Numbered from the stretch's first letter, positions 20,839 to 29,820 are shown. The stretch is 64,000 nt of DNA from Leisingera sp. NJS204 (GCF_004123675.1 NZ_CP035417.1:2719501-2783500), one strand, 5' to 3'. Notes: a model not told the origin generated them from the sequence alone. Translations and numbers: made by a program.

Positions 20839-21443
20839 TGGAACGTTTCTACCTGATCACAGGCCACGTCGGCCGGCTGGAACTGCTGGTGCCCCAAGGG
20901 GCCAAGCTGGTGCAACTGCGCATCAAGGACGAACCTGAGACTGAGGTGCGGCGCCAGATTGCCCGGGCGCGGGATTTCTGCGCAGTGCATGACGCGCAGC
21001 TGGTGGTGAATGACTATTGGCAGGCGGCGCTGGATCTGAACTGCAACTTTGTGCACCTGGGGCAGGAAGACATGGACACGGCGGATTTCGCTGCGCTGCG
21101 CCGCAAGGGCGTCCGCTTTGGCCTGTCCACCCATGACGAAAGCGAGCTGGAACGCGCGCTGTCGTTGGGGCCGGAATATGTGGCGCTGGGGCCGGTTTAT
21201 CCGACGCTGCTGAAAAAGATGAAATGGGACCCGCAGGGGCTGGAGCGGGTGACGCGCTGGAAACAGATGGCCGGGGATACGCCGCTGGTGGCGATTGGCG
21301 GCCTGACGCCCGAGCGGTTGCCCGGCGTCTTTGCTGCCGGTGCGGACAGCGCTGCGGTGGTGACAGACATCCAACTGGCTGATGACCCCGAAGCGCGCAC
21401 CCGCGAATGGGTGGCGGCCTGCCGGCGCAAGGCGGCAGCATGA
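20838..21443 (+). CDS. thiE: Thiamine phosphate synthase ThiE
   Basis: Joins the pyrimidine diphosphate and thiazole phosphate to thiamine phosphate. The 201-aa protein is of family length with KLVQLRIKDEPE (diphosphate-binding) near 29-40, VVNDYWQAALDL near 56, HLGQEDM near 72-78, STHDESEL and ALGPVYPT near 110-122, and AIGGLTPE near 152-159. The pyrophosphate residues Arg and Lys in LRIKD are kept. Translationally coupled on both sides. Confidence 0.92.
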   Translation: MERFYLITGHVGRLELLVPQGAKLVQLRIKDEPETEVRRQIARARDFCAVHDAQLVVNDYWQAALDLNCNFVHLGQEDMDTADFAALRRKGVRFGLSTHDESELERALSLGPEYVALGPVYPTLLKKMKWDPQGLERVTRWKQMAGDTPLVAIGGLTPERLPGVFAAGADSAAVVTDIQLADDPEARTREWVAACRRKAAA

Positions 21444-22408
21444 GCCGCTACGCCCGCCAGACGGTCCTGCCGGAGGTCGGTGCTGAGGGGCAGGAACGGC
21501 TGGCCCGATCGCATGTTCTGGTTGTGGGCGCCGGGGGTCTCGGCTGTCCGGTGCTGCAGTATCTCGGCGGCGCAGGCGTGGGGTGCATCACCGTGATCGA
21601 CGGCGATAAGGTGGAAGAAAGCAACCTGCACCGGCAGGTTCTTTATACTATGGGCGACCTTGGCCAGCCCAAGGCAGAGGCCGCCCGGCGGCACCTGCTG
21701 GAGGCCAATCCGTCCTTGCACGTGACAGCGCGGGTTGACTGCCTGGATGCGGCCAATGCCGCCGCGATGGTGGATGCGGCGGATCTGGTGGTGGATGCGG
21801 CGGATAGTTTTGCGGTGTCCTATATCCTGTCGGATGCATGCCGGGCGCAGGGCAAGATGCTGATCTCGGCCTCGGCGCTGGGGCAGTCAGGCTATGCCGG
21901 GGGATTTTGCGGCGGCGGGCCATCCTTGCGTGCTGTATTCCCGGACCTGCCCGCGCAGGCGGCGACCTGTGCAACTGCAGGCGTGATGGGGCCGGCCGTT
22001 GGCATGATCGGTGCGCTTCAGGCACAGCTGGCACTGAAGTCCCTGCTGGATCACCAGCCGTCCCCGCGGGGACAGTTGTTTGTTTTCCGGCTCCAGGACC
22101 TGCAGGTCAGCAGCTTCCGCTTTGATGAGGCGGAAGAACCGGCGGACGCCCTGCCCTTTGTCGCGGCCTCGCATATCACTGCCGCGGATACGGTGATCGA
22201 ACTGCGCGATGCCGCTGAGGCGCCCGGATTGCCCGCATCCCAGGCCCGCCGGATTGCCCGCGCCGATCTGCTGGCGGCAGAGCTGCCGCGCAAGGGTCGT
22301 ATCGTGCTGTGCTGCCGCACCGGCCTGCGCGCCTGGGGCGCGGCCTCGGATCTGAAGGCTGCGGGCTATGGCGACCTCGCCCTGCTGGCGGCTGGCGGCA
22401 GCGCATGA
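21440..22408 (+). CDS. thiF: ThiF/MoeB-type adenylyltransferase with rhodanese-like tail
   Basis: Adenylates the C-terminus of ThiS so it can accept sulfur. In the 322-aa protein the E1-like nucleotide site is clear: VLVVGAGGLGCPVLQYL near 27-43, the VIDGDKVEESNLHRQ block near 52-66 (metal Asp and substrate Arg) and ATCATAGVMGP near 181. The first CxxC of the usual zinc site is missing (the segment reads SLRAVFPDLP), with only single cysteines left. Residues of about 250-322 resemble a rhodanese domain with an active-loop CCRTGLR. Start ATG overlaps the thiE stop (ATGA). Confidence 0.82.
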   Translation: MSRYARQTVLPEVGAEGQERLARSHVLVVGAGGLGCPVLQYLGGAGVGCITVIDGDKVEESNLHRQVLYTMGDLGQPKAEAARRHLLEANPSLHVTARVDCLDAANAAAMVDAADLVVDAADSFAVSYILSDACRAQGKMLISASALGQSGYAGGFCGGGPSLRAVFPDLPAQAATCATAGVMGPAVGMIGALQAQLALKSLLDHQPSPRGQLFVFRLQDLQVSSFRFDEAEEPADALPFVAASHITAADTVIELRDAAEAPGLPASQARRIARADLLAAELPRKGRIVLCCRTGLRAWGAASDLKAAGYGDLALLAAGGSA

Positions 22409-23109
22409 CCGCGATCCTGGCGATTGGCGGAACCGACAGCAGCGGCGGCGCCGGCCTCACCCGCGATACAGCCATGGCTGCAGAGTTCGGGGTGACGCTG
22501 CGCCCGGTGGTGACGGCTGTGACGGTGCAGACCGATGCAGCAGTCCTGGCCATTCACCCCAGCACGCCGCAAGCCGTTGCAGACCAGGCGCAGGCAGCCT
22601 TGGCCGCATTGCCTGCACCCGCGGCAGCCAAGATCGGAATGCTGGGGTCTGCCGCAGCGGCCAGCGCGGTTGACGCGGCCCTGCCCCGGGAGATGCCTAT
22701 CGTGCTGGATCCGGTTCTGAAAGCAAGTTCCGGCGGCAGGCTGATGGCGGCAGACGGCTTTGGCGCATTGCTGCAGCGGGCGGCCTTAGTCACCCCGAAC
22801 CTGGCAGAGCTGGAAGTGCTTTCCGGCTCAGCCGGCAGCATTGAGGCGCAGGCGGCGCAGCTGCTGGCACGGGGAGTGCGGGCGGTGCTGGTCAAGGGCG
22901 GCCATGGCACCGGTGCTGAAAGCACTGATGTGCTGTTTACCGCCGGTGGCGCGGCAACACCTTTTGCCGCGGCGCGGTTGCCGGGTTCCAAACGCGGCAC
23001 GGGATGCAGCCTGGCCACCGCAATCGCCTGCTGCCTGGCCAGGGGAGAGACCCTGCCGGAGGCCTGCCGCCTGGGCAAAGCCGCCGTCCGCCGCTGGCTT
23101 GGCCGCTGA
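22405..23109 (+). CDS. thiD: Hydroxymethylpyrimidine (phosphate) kinase ThiD
   Basis: Phosphorylates HMP and HMP phosphate to the diphosphate used by ThiE. The 234-aa ribokinase-fold protein has the substrate loop GGTDSSGGAGL near 7-17, LDPVLKASSGGRLM near 93-106, TPNLAELEVLSG near 127-138, VKGGHG near 164 and the anion-hole/catalytic region GSKRGTGCSLATAIA near 196-210. It is a little short because the C-terminal helix is brief. Last gene of the thi operon; no clear terminator follows. Confidence 0.9.
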   Translation: MTAILAIGGTDSSGGAGLTRDTAMAAEFGVTLRPVVTAVTVQTDAAVLAIHPSTPQAVADQAQAALAALPAPAAAKIGMLGSAAAASAVDAALPREMPIVLDPVLKASSGGRLMAADGFGALLQRAALVTPNLAELEVLSGSAGSIEAQAAQLLARGVRAVLVKGGHGTGAESTDVLFTAGGAATPFAAARLPGSKRGTGCSLATAIACCLARGETLPEACRLGKAAVRRWLGR

Positions 23110-23222
23110 AGCCTGGCAGGTCGCTGACAGACGGTTTTGCGGCTGGTTCGGAACGGAGCCGCCGGACACAGTTTTTTAGTCTGGCAAGCGTGCCTTAACT
23201 GCCAGCACCGGAAACCAGCCGA

Positions 23223-24581
23223 ATGACCGACATCACCGCCCTTACCGCCGAGGACATGGCCGCCAGGCTGCGCAGCCGCAGCCTGAGTGCCCGCGAGGTT
23301 CTGGCCGCGCATAAGGTGCAGACCGAGGCGCGCAACAGCACTGTCAACGCCTTTGTCACCCTGGACTGGGACGCGGCAGAGGCGCGCGCCGCAGAACTGG
23401 ACGCGATGGCGGCATCGGGCGCATTTGCCGGACCGCTGCACGGCTTGCCGGTTGCCATCAAGGATTGCTTTGAGACCAAGGGCTTGCGCACCACCTGGGG
23501 GTCCAGGAGCTTTGAAACCCATGTGCCGGGTTATGATGCCCTGCACGTGGCCCGCCTGCGCGCGGCAGGCGCAGTGATCACCGGCAAAAGCAACACGCCT
23601 GAGTTCACCTTTTCCGGCCAGACCAGCAATCTGCTGGCCGGCACCACCCGCAACCCGCTGGATCCGGAAAAGACAGTGGCCGGCAGCTCCGGTGGCGCGG
23701 CGGCGGCGCTGGCGGCAAAAATGGTGGCGCTGGCCGATGGCTCGGATCTGGGCGGCAGCACCCGCACCCCCGCCGCCTGGTGCGGTGTCGTGGGCTACCG
23801 GCCGACCCCGGGCCTTATCCCCTATGACCCGAACCCGGCGCCGTTTGACGGGCTGTCGGTGCCCGGTCCGATGGCGCGGAGCGTGCGCGATCTGGTGCTG
23901 ATGCTGGAAACCATGCAGGGCAATACACCCCGCCAGCCGCTGGGCTTCTGGCAGGACCTGCCGCGGCTTGCCGGCCTGGAAGAGGCGCCGCCCCGCAGCG
24001 CAGGCAGGGTTGCCCTGTCGCTGTCCCCTTTTGGCGCCTGCGTTGACGCGTCGGTGCAGGCAGCAATTGCCCCGGCGGAGGCTCTGTGCCGGGGCCTCGG
24101 CTGGCAGGTCGCGGCGGACGCCCCCGGTCTGGCGCCGCTTTTGGCGCATGGCGGTATTATCCGCGGCCAATGCGCGCTGCAGATCCAAACGCAGCTGCAG
24201 CCGGACATGGCACTGGCAGGCGAGAGTTTCCGCACCGCCTGCGCCCAGGCCGAAGGACGCAGCCTGGCGGAGCTGATCGCCTACCAGAAGACCCGCGCCG
24301 CGGTTTGGGCGGATGTCACCAGCTTTTTCGAGCGCTACGACTTTGCCCTCTGGCCCACGGCCACTGGGATGCCCTTCTCTGCCCGCCTGCGTGACGGCGA
24401 ATTGACCGAAGACTGGCGCACCGTGACGCTTACCCCGCCGCTGGAGCTGCCTTCCATTTCGATCCCCTTTGGCACCTCGTCGGACGGAATGCCTGCCGGG
24501 CTGCATATCACCGGCCCCAAGGGCTCGGATGCGCGGCTGCTGCAATTCGCCCGCAGTATTGAGCGTGCGGGCCGGACCTGA
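23223..24581 (+). CDS. Amidase signature family enzyme
   Basis: Hydrolyses an amide bond of an unknown substrate. The 452-aa protein has the Ser-cisSer-Lys triad of the family: Lys80 in LPVAIKD, the cis-serine in AGSSGGAA (155-156) and the nucleophile Ser179 in GSDLGGSTRTPA. The C-terminal part (LPSISIPFG, GLHITGPK) fits GatA-like amidases, but gatB/gatC partners are absent and the active-site surroundings differ, so it is not the tRNA amidotransferase subunit. Monocistronic, 113 bases after thiD. Confidence 0.85.
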   Translation: MTDITALTAEDMAARLRSRSLSAREVLAAHKVQTEARNSTVNAFVTLDWDAAEARAAELDAMAASGAFAGPLHGLPVAIKDCFETKGLRTTWGSRSFETHVPGYDALHVARLRAAGAVITGKSNTPEFTFSGQTSNLLAGTTRNPLDPEKTVAGSSGGAAAALAAKMVALADGSDLGGSTRTPAAWCGVVGYRPTPGLIPYDPNPAPFDGLSVPGPMARSVRDLVLMLETMQGNTPRQPLGFWQDLPRLAGLEEAPPRSAGRVALSLSPFGACVDASVQAAIAPAEALCRGLGWQVAADAPGLAPLLAHGGIIRGQCALQIQTQLQPDMALAGESFRTACAQAEGRSLAELIAYQKTRAAVWADVTSFFERYDFALWPTATGMPFSARLRDGELTEDWRTVTLTPPLELPSISIPFGTSSDGMPAGLHITGPKGSDARLLQFARSIERAGRT

Positions 24582-25149
24582 GCCACTGGCAACAAATGCA
24601 GGAGGGCAAGCCGTTTCATTGCAATCACGGCAAATTTCACGCTGCCTTGTCTGAGGGAACAGCGGCCGTTCACACAGGCCGCAGTGAAAGAGAAATGGGC
24701 GGTAACCGAAGTCTAAAACAACCTCCTGGCCATCGTGCTCACCGGTGACTTCCTGTCGGAGGGTCAAGCCGGATTCACCCCCCAAACCGCACCCAAGTGC
24801 CAGGGCGATATCACCGGTGATCTTACGGTCGTTTCCAGTGCTGGGGCCTTGCTGGCAAGCGAGGTACGCAAGTCATGATCCAGCCCTTCCGTAAGAAGCC
24901 CGAAATTGAACAGCGCAGCCTGCAAACAGGCCTGACGCCGCAACACATCGGCATGCGCCGCCGCAACCTTGTCTCGGATGGCTCAGCGGCTCTGTCAGCC
25001 ATGGTTCAGGTAATCACCAGCCTTCTAACTGTAGGTGCTGCTCCGAGTGCCTAAGACGAATTTTGTCGGTCTTTGGTCGAAGCCGGCGTAGGTCAAATTC
25101 AATTGCCGTAAGAGCAATCTACAACGTCACACCTAAGTCTTTGAAAAGA
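24582..25149. other. Gene-free stretch, possible decayed coding sequence on the minus strand
   Basis: No intact gene fits here. On the minus strand short open pieces in different frames look protein-like (an Ala-rich helical piece near 24780-24990, then one with two CxxC pairs near 24630-24690), as a frameshifted relic might. The 10-bp palindrome TCACCGGTGA occurs twice (24739-24748 and 24811-24820). I cannot name a source family. Confidence 0.3.
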
Positions 25150-25225
25150 TGGTGCCCCCACACGGACTCGAACCGCGGACCTACTGATTACAAATCAGTT
25201 GCTCTACCAGCTGAGCTATAGGGGC
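25150..25225 (-). tRNA. tRNA-Thr (TGT)
   Basis: Minus-strand cloverleaf: acceptor GCCCCTA with TGGGGGC, D arm GCTC...GAGC, anticodon arm ACTGA-TTTGTAA-TCAGT giving anticodon TGT, a T arm with GGTTCGAGTCC, A discriminator and encoded CCA. Length 76. Confidence 0.96.
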
Positions 25226-25581
25226 ACTCACATTCACAGGCGTCCAGATCCGGGGCCGGCGCGCGACCATGAAGCTAGCGTGTCCGGTGGAAAAGATCTC
25301 CCCGCCGGGCCTGCTGGGCGACTGGTACTAAAGTACAGAATGACCGTCAAGCCGGTTTGAAACCCAAATCGCGAAACTGCGAAAACCTCCCGCCAGGCTG
25401 CGCAGAACCAAACCCAGCAGTCCTCCGGGGGGAACGCCGTCAGCCGGGACTGGCCGCCACGGCAGCGCGGCAGCCCCCGTAACGCAAAACCGGCGCAATC
25501 CCAGCGCAAACCGCAGGTTTGACCTCCCTGCTGCGGCGCATTACTTCTGAAGGCAATAAACCCGGATAAACAGGTCGGATC
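25226..25581. other. Gene-free stretch before the orphan at 25582
   Basis: I see no gene, tRNA or clear terminator in these 356 bases. It should carry the promoter of tRNA-Thr (leftwards) and that of the gene at 25582 (rightwards); AGGTCGG at 25571-25577 serves as ribosome binding site for the latter. Confidence 0.5.
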
Positions 25582-26457
25582 ATGCAGGTCATCATTCACT
25601 GCGGGGCGCACGCCACTGAAGAAGATCTGCTGCTGAAGGCGCTGCTGAAAAATGCCGGTGCCTTGTCGGAACAGGGCACGGCGGTGCCAGGGCCCGGCCG
25701 CTACCGGTCCTTGCTGAAAGACTGCCTGGCGGCGATGAAAAACGGCAGCGCCGCCAAGGACGCGCCGGAGATGCTGTGGGACGCGATCCTGGATGACCGC
25801 CAGGCGGACCGGGTGATTCTCTCCAATCCGCATTTCTTCGGCTCGCCGCGGCATGCGCTGCAGGACGGACGCCTGTATCCTGAGGCCGGGGACCGGCTGC
25901 AGGCGCTGCAGGCGCTGTTTCCCTATGATCAGCCGGAAATCTTCATGGCGCTGCGCAACCCGGCGACATTCCTGCCCGCGATGTTTGCAAAGTCCAGCCG
26001 GTCCATCGTGCAGAACGCATTGCAGGGCAGCGACCCGGTGCAGCTTCGCTGGTCCGGACTGCTGGCGCAGATGCGGGATATGGTGCCCGGCATGCCGGTC
26101 ACCGTCTGGTGCTATGAGGATCTGCCGCTGATCTGGGGCCAGGTGCTGCGGGACCTCGGCGGGATGGAGATCAATGCGCCGGTCAAAGGCGGGATGGACC
26201 TGCTGGCCACCCTGATGCAGCCTGCCGGCATGGAGCGGTTGCGCGCCTATCTTGCAGAAAATCCGGATCTTACGGAAATCCACAAACGCCGTGTCTATGC
26301 CGCCTTTCTGGACAAGTTTGCGATGGAAGACGCGCTGGAGGAGGAGCTGGACCTTCCCGGCTGGACCACCGTGCTGGTGGAAGAGATGAGCGAGCGGTAC
26401 GAAGAAGATCTCTATCTCATCCAGCGGATGCCCGGCGTCACCCTGATTGCGCCCTGA
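25582..26457 (+). CDS. Uncharacterised protein, weakly sulfotransferase-like
   Basis: A 291-aa soluble protein without signal peptide or membrane segments. The opening IIHCGAHATEEDLLLKALL has the strand-then-helix layout of the PAPS-binding loop in sulfotransferases (HxGxxKTGT), but the Lys-Thr-Gly-Thr residues are gone. A later RVILSNPHFFG and EIFMALRNPATFLPAMF (in the place of the second PAPS loop with RNP) strengthen the likeness. Enzyme activity is doubtful. Conserved-hypothetical in style; a glycosyltransferase-like gene lies close by, so a surface-glycan link is possible but only inferred. Confidence 0.6.
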   Translation: MQVIIHCGAHATEEDLLLKALLKNAGALSEQGTAVPGPGRYRSLLKDCLAAMKNGSAAKDAPEMLWDAILDDRQADRVILSNPHFFGSPRHALQDGRLYPEAGDRLQALQALFPYDQPEIFMALRNPATFLPAMFAKSSRSIVQNALQGSDPVQLRWSGLLAQMRDMVPGMPVTVWCYEDLPLIWGQVLRDLGGMEINAPVKGGMDLLATLMQPAGMERLRAYLAENPDLTEIHKRRVYAAFLDKFAMEDALEEELDLPGWTTVLVEEMSERYEEDLYLIQRMPGVTLIAP

Positions 26458-26573
26458 TTGCTGCCAGGCGGGCTGGCCTGCCTGGCCTGCCTCTGCGAGG
26501 CGGAACGCGCATAGCAGAATTGGATTGCGTTACCGCCGCCGGGGGCCCTGAGGAGCAGGACCCCGCGCCAGGC

Positions 26574-27071
26574 TCACTGCTGGGGTTGGCCGTTGCGTCC
26601 GAAAACCAAATCTTCAGTGCTCAGGTCATCATAGGTAACCTCGACCGCGATCTGCTGGATGGAACCCAGAGGATAGCTGCGGTAGGGCATCCCGTCTTCG
26701 TCCTTGATCATATTCGGAAAGCCTTCCTCCAGGTGGCAGTCCGGCAGCGGCCAGATTTCCGGCGGATTGCCGTTGATCCCCAGCTTGACCTGCACCAGCC
26801 CGCAGCGCCAGGACCACAGGTGGGTCACATAGAGCAGATCCTGGCCATTGAATTCGCGCACATGGATCCAGTTGGCCCGGGTCGCTGCCAGAATCGGCTT
26901 CACTTCCAACGCAGTCGTAAAACGCCCGGTGGCCTGCTGCGGCTCAGCGGCCAGTGCCGTTTGGGCTGATGCTGTTTGCACCGCCTCCAAAGCAGCTGCA
27001 GCTTCCGGAACACCGGGCTGCGCCGCTGGCAGCACTGTTGCCGCAAGAAGGGCCAGGATCACGCTATTCAT
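26574..27071 (-). CDS. Exported protein of unknown function
   Basis: A 165-aa protein with a clear signal peptide (NSVILALLAATVLPAA) followed by an Ala/Gln-rich linker and a compact region from about residue 50: PILAATRANWIHVREFNGQD, YVTHLWSWRCGL, and EIWPLPDCHLEE. Two cysteines could form a disulfide in the periplasm. Start ATG 27071 has GGAGAG behind it; the frame is open further but without a good start. I do not recognise a named family. Confidence 0.7.
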   Translation of the reverse strand: MNSVILALLAATVLPAAQPGVPEAAAALEAVQTASAQTALAAEPQQATGRFTTALEVKPILAATRANWIHVREFNGQDLLYVTHLWSWRCGLVQVKLGINGNPPEIWPLPDCHLEEGFPNMIKDEDGMPYRSYPLGSIQQIAVEVTYDDLSTEDLVFGRNGQPQQ

Positions 27072-27214
27072 CTTTGTCTCTCCCCGGTTTGCGCCTCTGG
27101 CGGCACAGACCGTCTGAAATTGTCTGCAGGCCGGTTGCGCGGCGCCTTGCAGGCTTGTAGCTAATCTATCAGGCAGTCCTATCCGCCCGGAAGAGACGGA
27201 ACACGGGGAAAACC

Positions 27215-28204
27215 ATGGCAAATGCCCCCTTCAATGTGATGATCGTCGGCCAGGCCGGCCGGCTGCAGTATGAGGCGCTTCTGTTTGCCGCTTCGCTGCG
27301 CCATTGCTCGCCCGGTTTTTCCGGACGGCTGTTTGTGGCAGTGCCGCAGCAAGGGCCGCTGTGGGAGAAGGACCCCGGGATCCGCAATCAGGAGGTGCTG
27401 CAGGCGCTGGCGGACCTCGGAGTCGAAATTCTGCCGTTCGAGAGCAAGGCCTTTGGCGCCGCCTACCCTTATGGCAACAAGATCGAAGCGCTGCAGGCGA
27501 TGCCAAAGGGCGAGCCGTTTGTGTTTTTCGACACCGACACGCTGATCACTGGCGAGCTGGCCGATGTGCCGTTTGATTTCAGCCGTCCTTCGGCGTCGCT
27601 GCGGGTTGAGGGCACCTGGCCCAAGCCGACATTGTACGGACCGGGCTACAGCGGCATCTGGCAATCGCTCTACAGCCGGTTCGGCCTCGACTTCCTGTCC
27701 AGTCTCGACCTCGGCCAGCCGGATGAGTACTGGAAACGCTATCTCTATTTCAACGCAGGCTTCTTTTACGGCGCCTGCCCGCGCGCCTTTGGCAAGCGGT
27801 TTCTGGTCTACGCGCAATCGGTTCGCAACGACCCGCCGCTTGAGCTGGTTGGCCAGGTGCTGGAGCCCTGGCTGGACCAGATCGTGCTGCCGCTGGTGAT
27901 CCACTCGTTCGGCGGCGGCCGCGATGCGCTGCCCGGCGGGTTTCTGGACGGGCAGACCAGCTGCCATTACCGGCTGTTTCCGCTGCTCTATGCGCGCGAA
28001 AGCGACCGGGTGGTGGAGTTGCTGCATCAGATTGCAGCACCGAACCGGATCAAGAAGGTGCTGAAAGGCTACGAGCCGATCAAGCGGATGGTCTATCAGG
28101 GCCGCGGCGAAAAGGTGCGGGCGCTGTTTGACCGCGAAAACCTGCCCCGCCGCGAACAGGCGATCCGCAACCGGATCAAATCCGAAGGCTTCTGGATGCG
28201 CTGA
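27215..28204 (+). CDS. Glycosyltransferase-like protein (GT-A fold)
   Basis: A 329-aa cytoplasmic protein. The motif VFFDTDTLITGEL (Asp106-x-Asp108) after a strand is the DxD metal/nucleotide-sugar site of GT-A glycosyltransferases, and YFNAGFFYGACP near 182 matches the acceptor-side N-A-G-x-x motif of GT8/nucleotide-diphospho-sugar transferases. Substrate unknown. The start ATG 27215 follows a GGAAAACC-type site and is divergent from the exported protein at 26574-27071. Confidence 0.65.
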   Translation: MANAPFNVMIVGQAGRLQYEALLFAASLRHCSPGFSGRLFVAVPQQGPLWEKDPGIRNQEVLQALADLGVEILPFESKAFGAAYPYGNKIEALQAMPKGEPFVFFDTDTLITGELADVPFDFSRPSASLRVEGTWPKPTLYGPGYSGIWQSLYSRFGLDFLSSLDLGQPDEYWKRYLYFNAGFFYGACPRAFGKRFLVYAQSVRNDPPLELVGQVLEPWLDQIVLPLVIHSFGGGRDALPGGFLDGQTSCHYRLFPLLYARESDRVVELLHQIAAPNRIKKVLKGYEPIKRMVYQGRGEKVRALFDRENLPRREQAIRNRIKSEGFWMR

Positions 28205-28233
28205 CCGCGCCCTTCGGGTCGTTAAGAACGCAG

Positions 28234-28377
28234 GGCTCCCGCCCGCTCACGGGCCTCTGGCGGAGGCCCTTCGCAGTTGGGCCCGGCGCCGCGCTGCGCG
28301 CGGCGCGCGCCATGCCCAGCATGGCGCCACGCCCAACGGGCGCAGGCACCGCCAGGGGCCGGCGGCGGGCGGGAGCC
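28234..28377 (+). repeat. Intergenic repeat element, copy 2, inside a long inverted repeat
   Basis: GGCTCCCGCCCGC (28234-28246) is the exact reverse complement of GCGGGCGGGAGCC (28365-28377), so about 145 bases can fold back. Inside are the shared element parts: hairpin CGCCGCGC/GCGCGGCG (28287-28305), ACGCCCAAC (28329-28337) and GGGCGGGAGC. It fills most of the gap between the glycosyltransferase-like gene and metY. Confidence 0.65.
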
Positions 28378-28465
28378 TTTTGCTGCGGCATTCCCGCAAT
28401 TGCCTTCCCGGCGCAGCCATGCTGTTGTGCGCCCGGAATAACAGAGCTTTCAGGGAGACCCATTC

Positions 28466-29758
28466 ATGACCGACGCTCCGACATACGGTTTTGACACCTT
28501 GCAGATCCATGCCGGCGCCAAGCCGGACCCGGCAACCGGTGCGCGGCAGACGCCGATCTACCAAAGCACCGCCTATGTGTTCCGCGATGCCGAGCACGCC
28601 GCCGCGCTGTTCAATCTGCAGGAAGTCGGTTTCATCTATTCGCGCCTGACCAACCCCACTGTCGCAGTGCTGCAGGAACGTCTGGCAACACTCGAAGGCG
28701 GCGTTGGCGCGGTCTGCTGTTCGTCGGGCCACGCGGCCCAGATCATGGCGTTGTTTCCGCTGATGGCACCGGGCTGCAATGTGGTCGCCTCGACCCGGCT
28801 TTACGGCGGTACCATCACCCAGTTCAGCCAGACAATCAAACGTTTCGGCTGGTCCGCCAAATTCGTCGACACCGACGATCTGGACGCCGTGAGTGCTGCC
28901 ATCGACGAAAACACCCGCGCCGTGTTCTGCGAATCCATCGCCAACCCCGGCGGCTATGTGACCGACATCCGCGCCCTGGCGGATATCACCGACGGCGCAG
29001 GTATCCCGCTGATCGTCGACAACACCTCAGCCACGCCTTACCTGTGCAAACCGGTTGACCACGGCGCGTCTCTGGTGGTGCACTCCACCACCAAATACCT
29101 GACTGGCAACGGCACCGTGACCGGCGGCTGCGTCGTTGACAGCGGCAATTTCGACTGGTCGGCGAATGACAAGTTCCCGTCCCTGTCAGCACCCGAGGAC
29201 GCCTATCACGGTCTCAAATTCCACGAAACCTTCGGCCCGCTGGCATTCACCTTCCACAGCATTGCAATCGGCCTGCGCGACCTTGGCATGACGATGAACC
29301 CGCAAGGGGCGCATTACACGCTGATGGGGGTTGAGACGCTGTCCTTGCGGATGCAGAAACACTGCGAGAACGCCGAGAAAATCGCCGCCTGGCTCGAAAA
29401 CGACAGCCGCGTTGACTACGTGACCTATGCAGGCCTGCCCTCCTCTCCCTATTACGAGCGCGCTCAGGCCTGCTATCCCAAGGGCACCGGCGGCTTGTTC
29501 ACCTTTGCGGTCAAGGGCGGCTATGAGGCCTGCACCAAACTGGTGGATGCGCTGGAGATCTTCAGCCATGTAGCCAACCTCGGCGACACCCGGTCGCTGA
29601 TCATCCATTCGGCCTCCACCACCCACCGGCAGCTGTCACCGGAGCAGCAGGAAGCCGCAGGTGCCGGTCCGAATGTGGTGCGCATCTCCATCGGCATCGA
29701 GGATGCAGACGACCTGATCCGCGATCTGGACCAGGCACTGGCCAAAGCCTGCGGCTGA
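28466..29758 (+). CDS. metY: O-acetylhomoserine sulfhydrylase / aminocarboxypropyltransferase
   Basis: PLP enzyme that makes homocysteine from O-acetylhomoserine and sulfide. The 430-aa product is of the long MetY form: TLQIHAGAKPD at the start, YSRLTNPT near 58-65, SSGHAAQ near 86-92, and the Schiff-base Lys210 in VVHSTTKYLTGNG. The C-terminal HSASTTHRQLS is also diagnostic. No SAM riboswitch is visible upstream. Ends in a strong terminator at 29779-29809. Confidence 0.93.
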   Translation: MTDAPTYGFDTLQIHAGAKPDPATGARQTPIYQSTAYVFRDAEHAAALFNLQEVGFIYSRLTNPTVAVLQERLATLEGGVGAVCCSSGHAAQIMALFPLMAPGCNVVASTRLYGGTITQFSQTIKRFGWSAKFVDTDDLDAVSAAIDENTRAVFCESIANPGGYVTDIRALADITDGAGIPLIVDNTSATPYLCKPVDHGASLVVHSTTKYLTGNGTVTGGCVVDSGNFDWSANDKFPSLSAPEDAYHGLKFHETFGPLAFTFHSIAIGLRDLGMTMNPQGAHYTLMGVETLSLRMQKHCENAEKIAAWLENDSRVDYVTYAGLPSSPYYERAQACYPKGTGGLFTFAVKGGYEACTKLVDALEIFSHVANLGDTRSLIIHSASTTHRQLSPEQQEAAGAGPNVVRISIGIEDADDLIRDLDQALAKACG

Positions 29759-29778
29759 GGACCAACAACCGTCATACA

Positions 29779-29809
29779 GAAAGGCCGGGCGCCCTGCCCG
29801 GCCTTTTTT
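29779..29809. terminator. Terminator between metY and the SIMPL-domain gene
   Basis: AAGGCCGGGC (29781-29790) pairs with GCCCGGCCTT, followed by a run of six T on the + strand. The minus strand tail is weaker, but the hairpin sits between two convergent genes. Confidence 0.9.
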
Positions 29810-29820
29810 GTTGCCGCAGA

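Noticed and set aside
22554-24785. 743-aa minus-strand open frame across thiD and the amidase gene
   Set aside because: Antisense to two well-supported genes. Only its first about 75 residues lie in the gene-free stretch, treated separately as a possible relic.
28378-28465. SAM riboswitch before metY
   Set aside because: Looked for SAM-II and SAM/SAH riboswitch core sequences in the leader; none is present.
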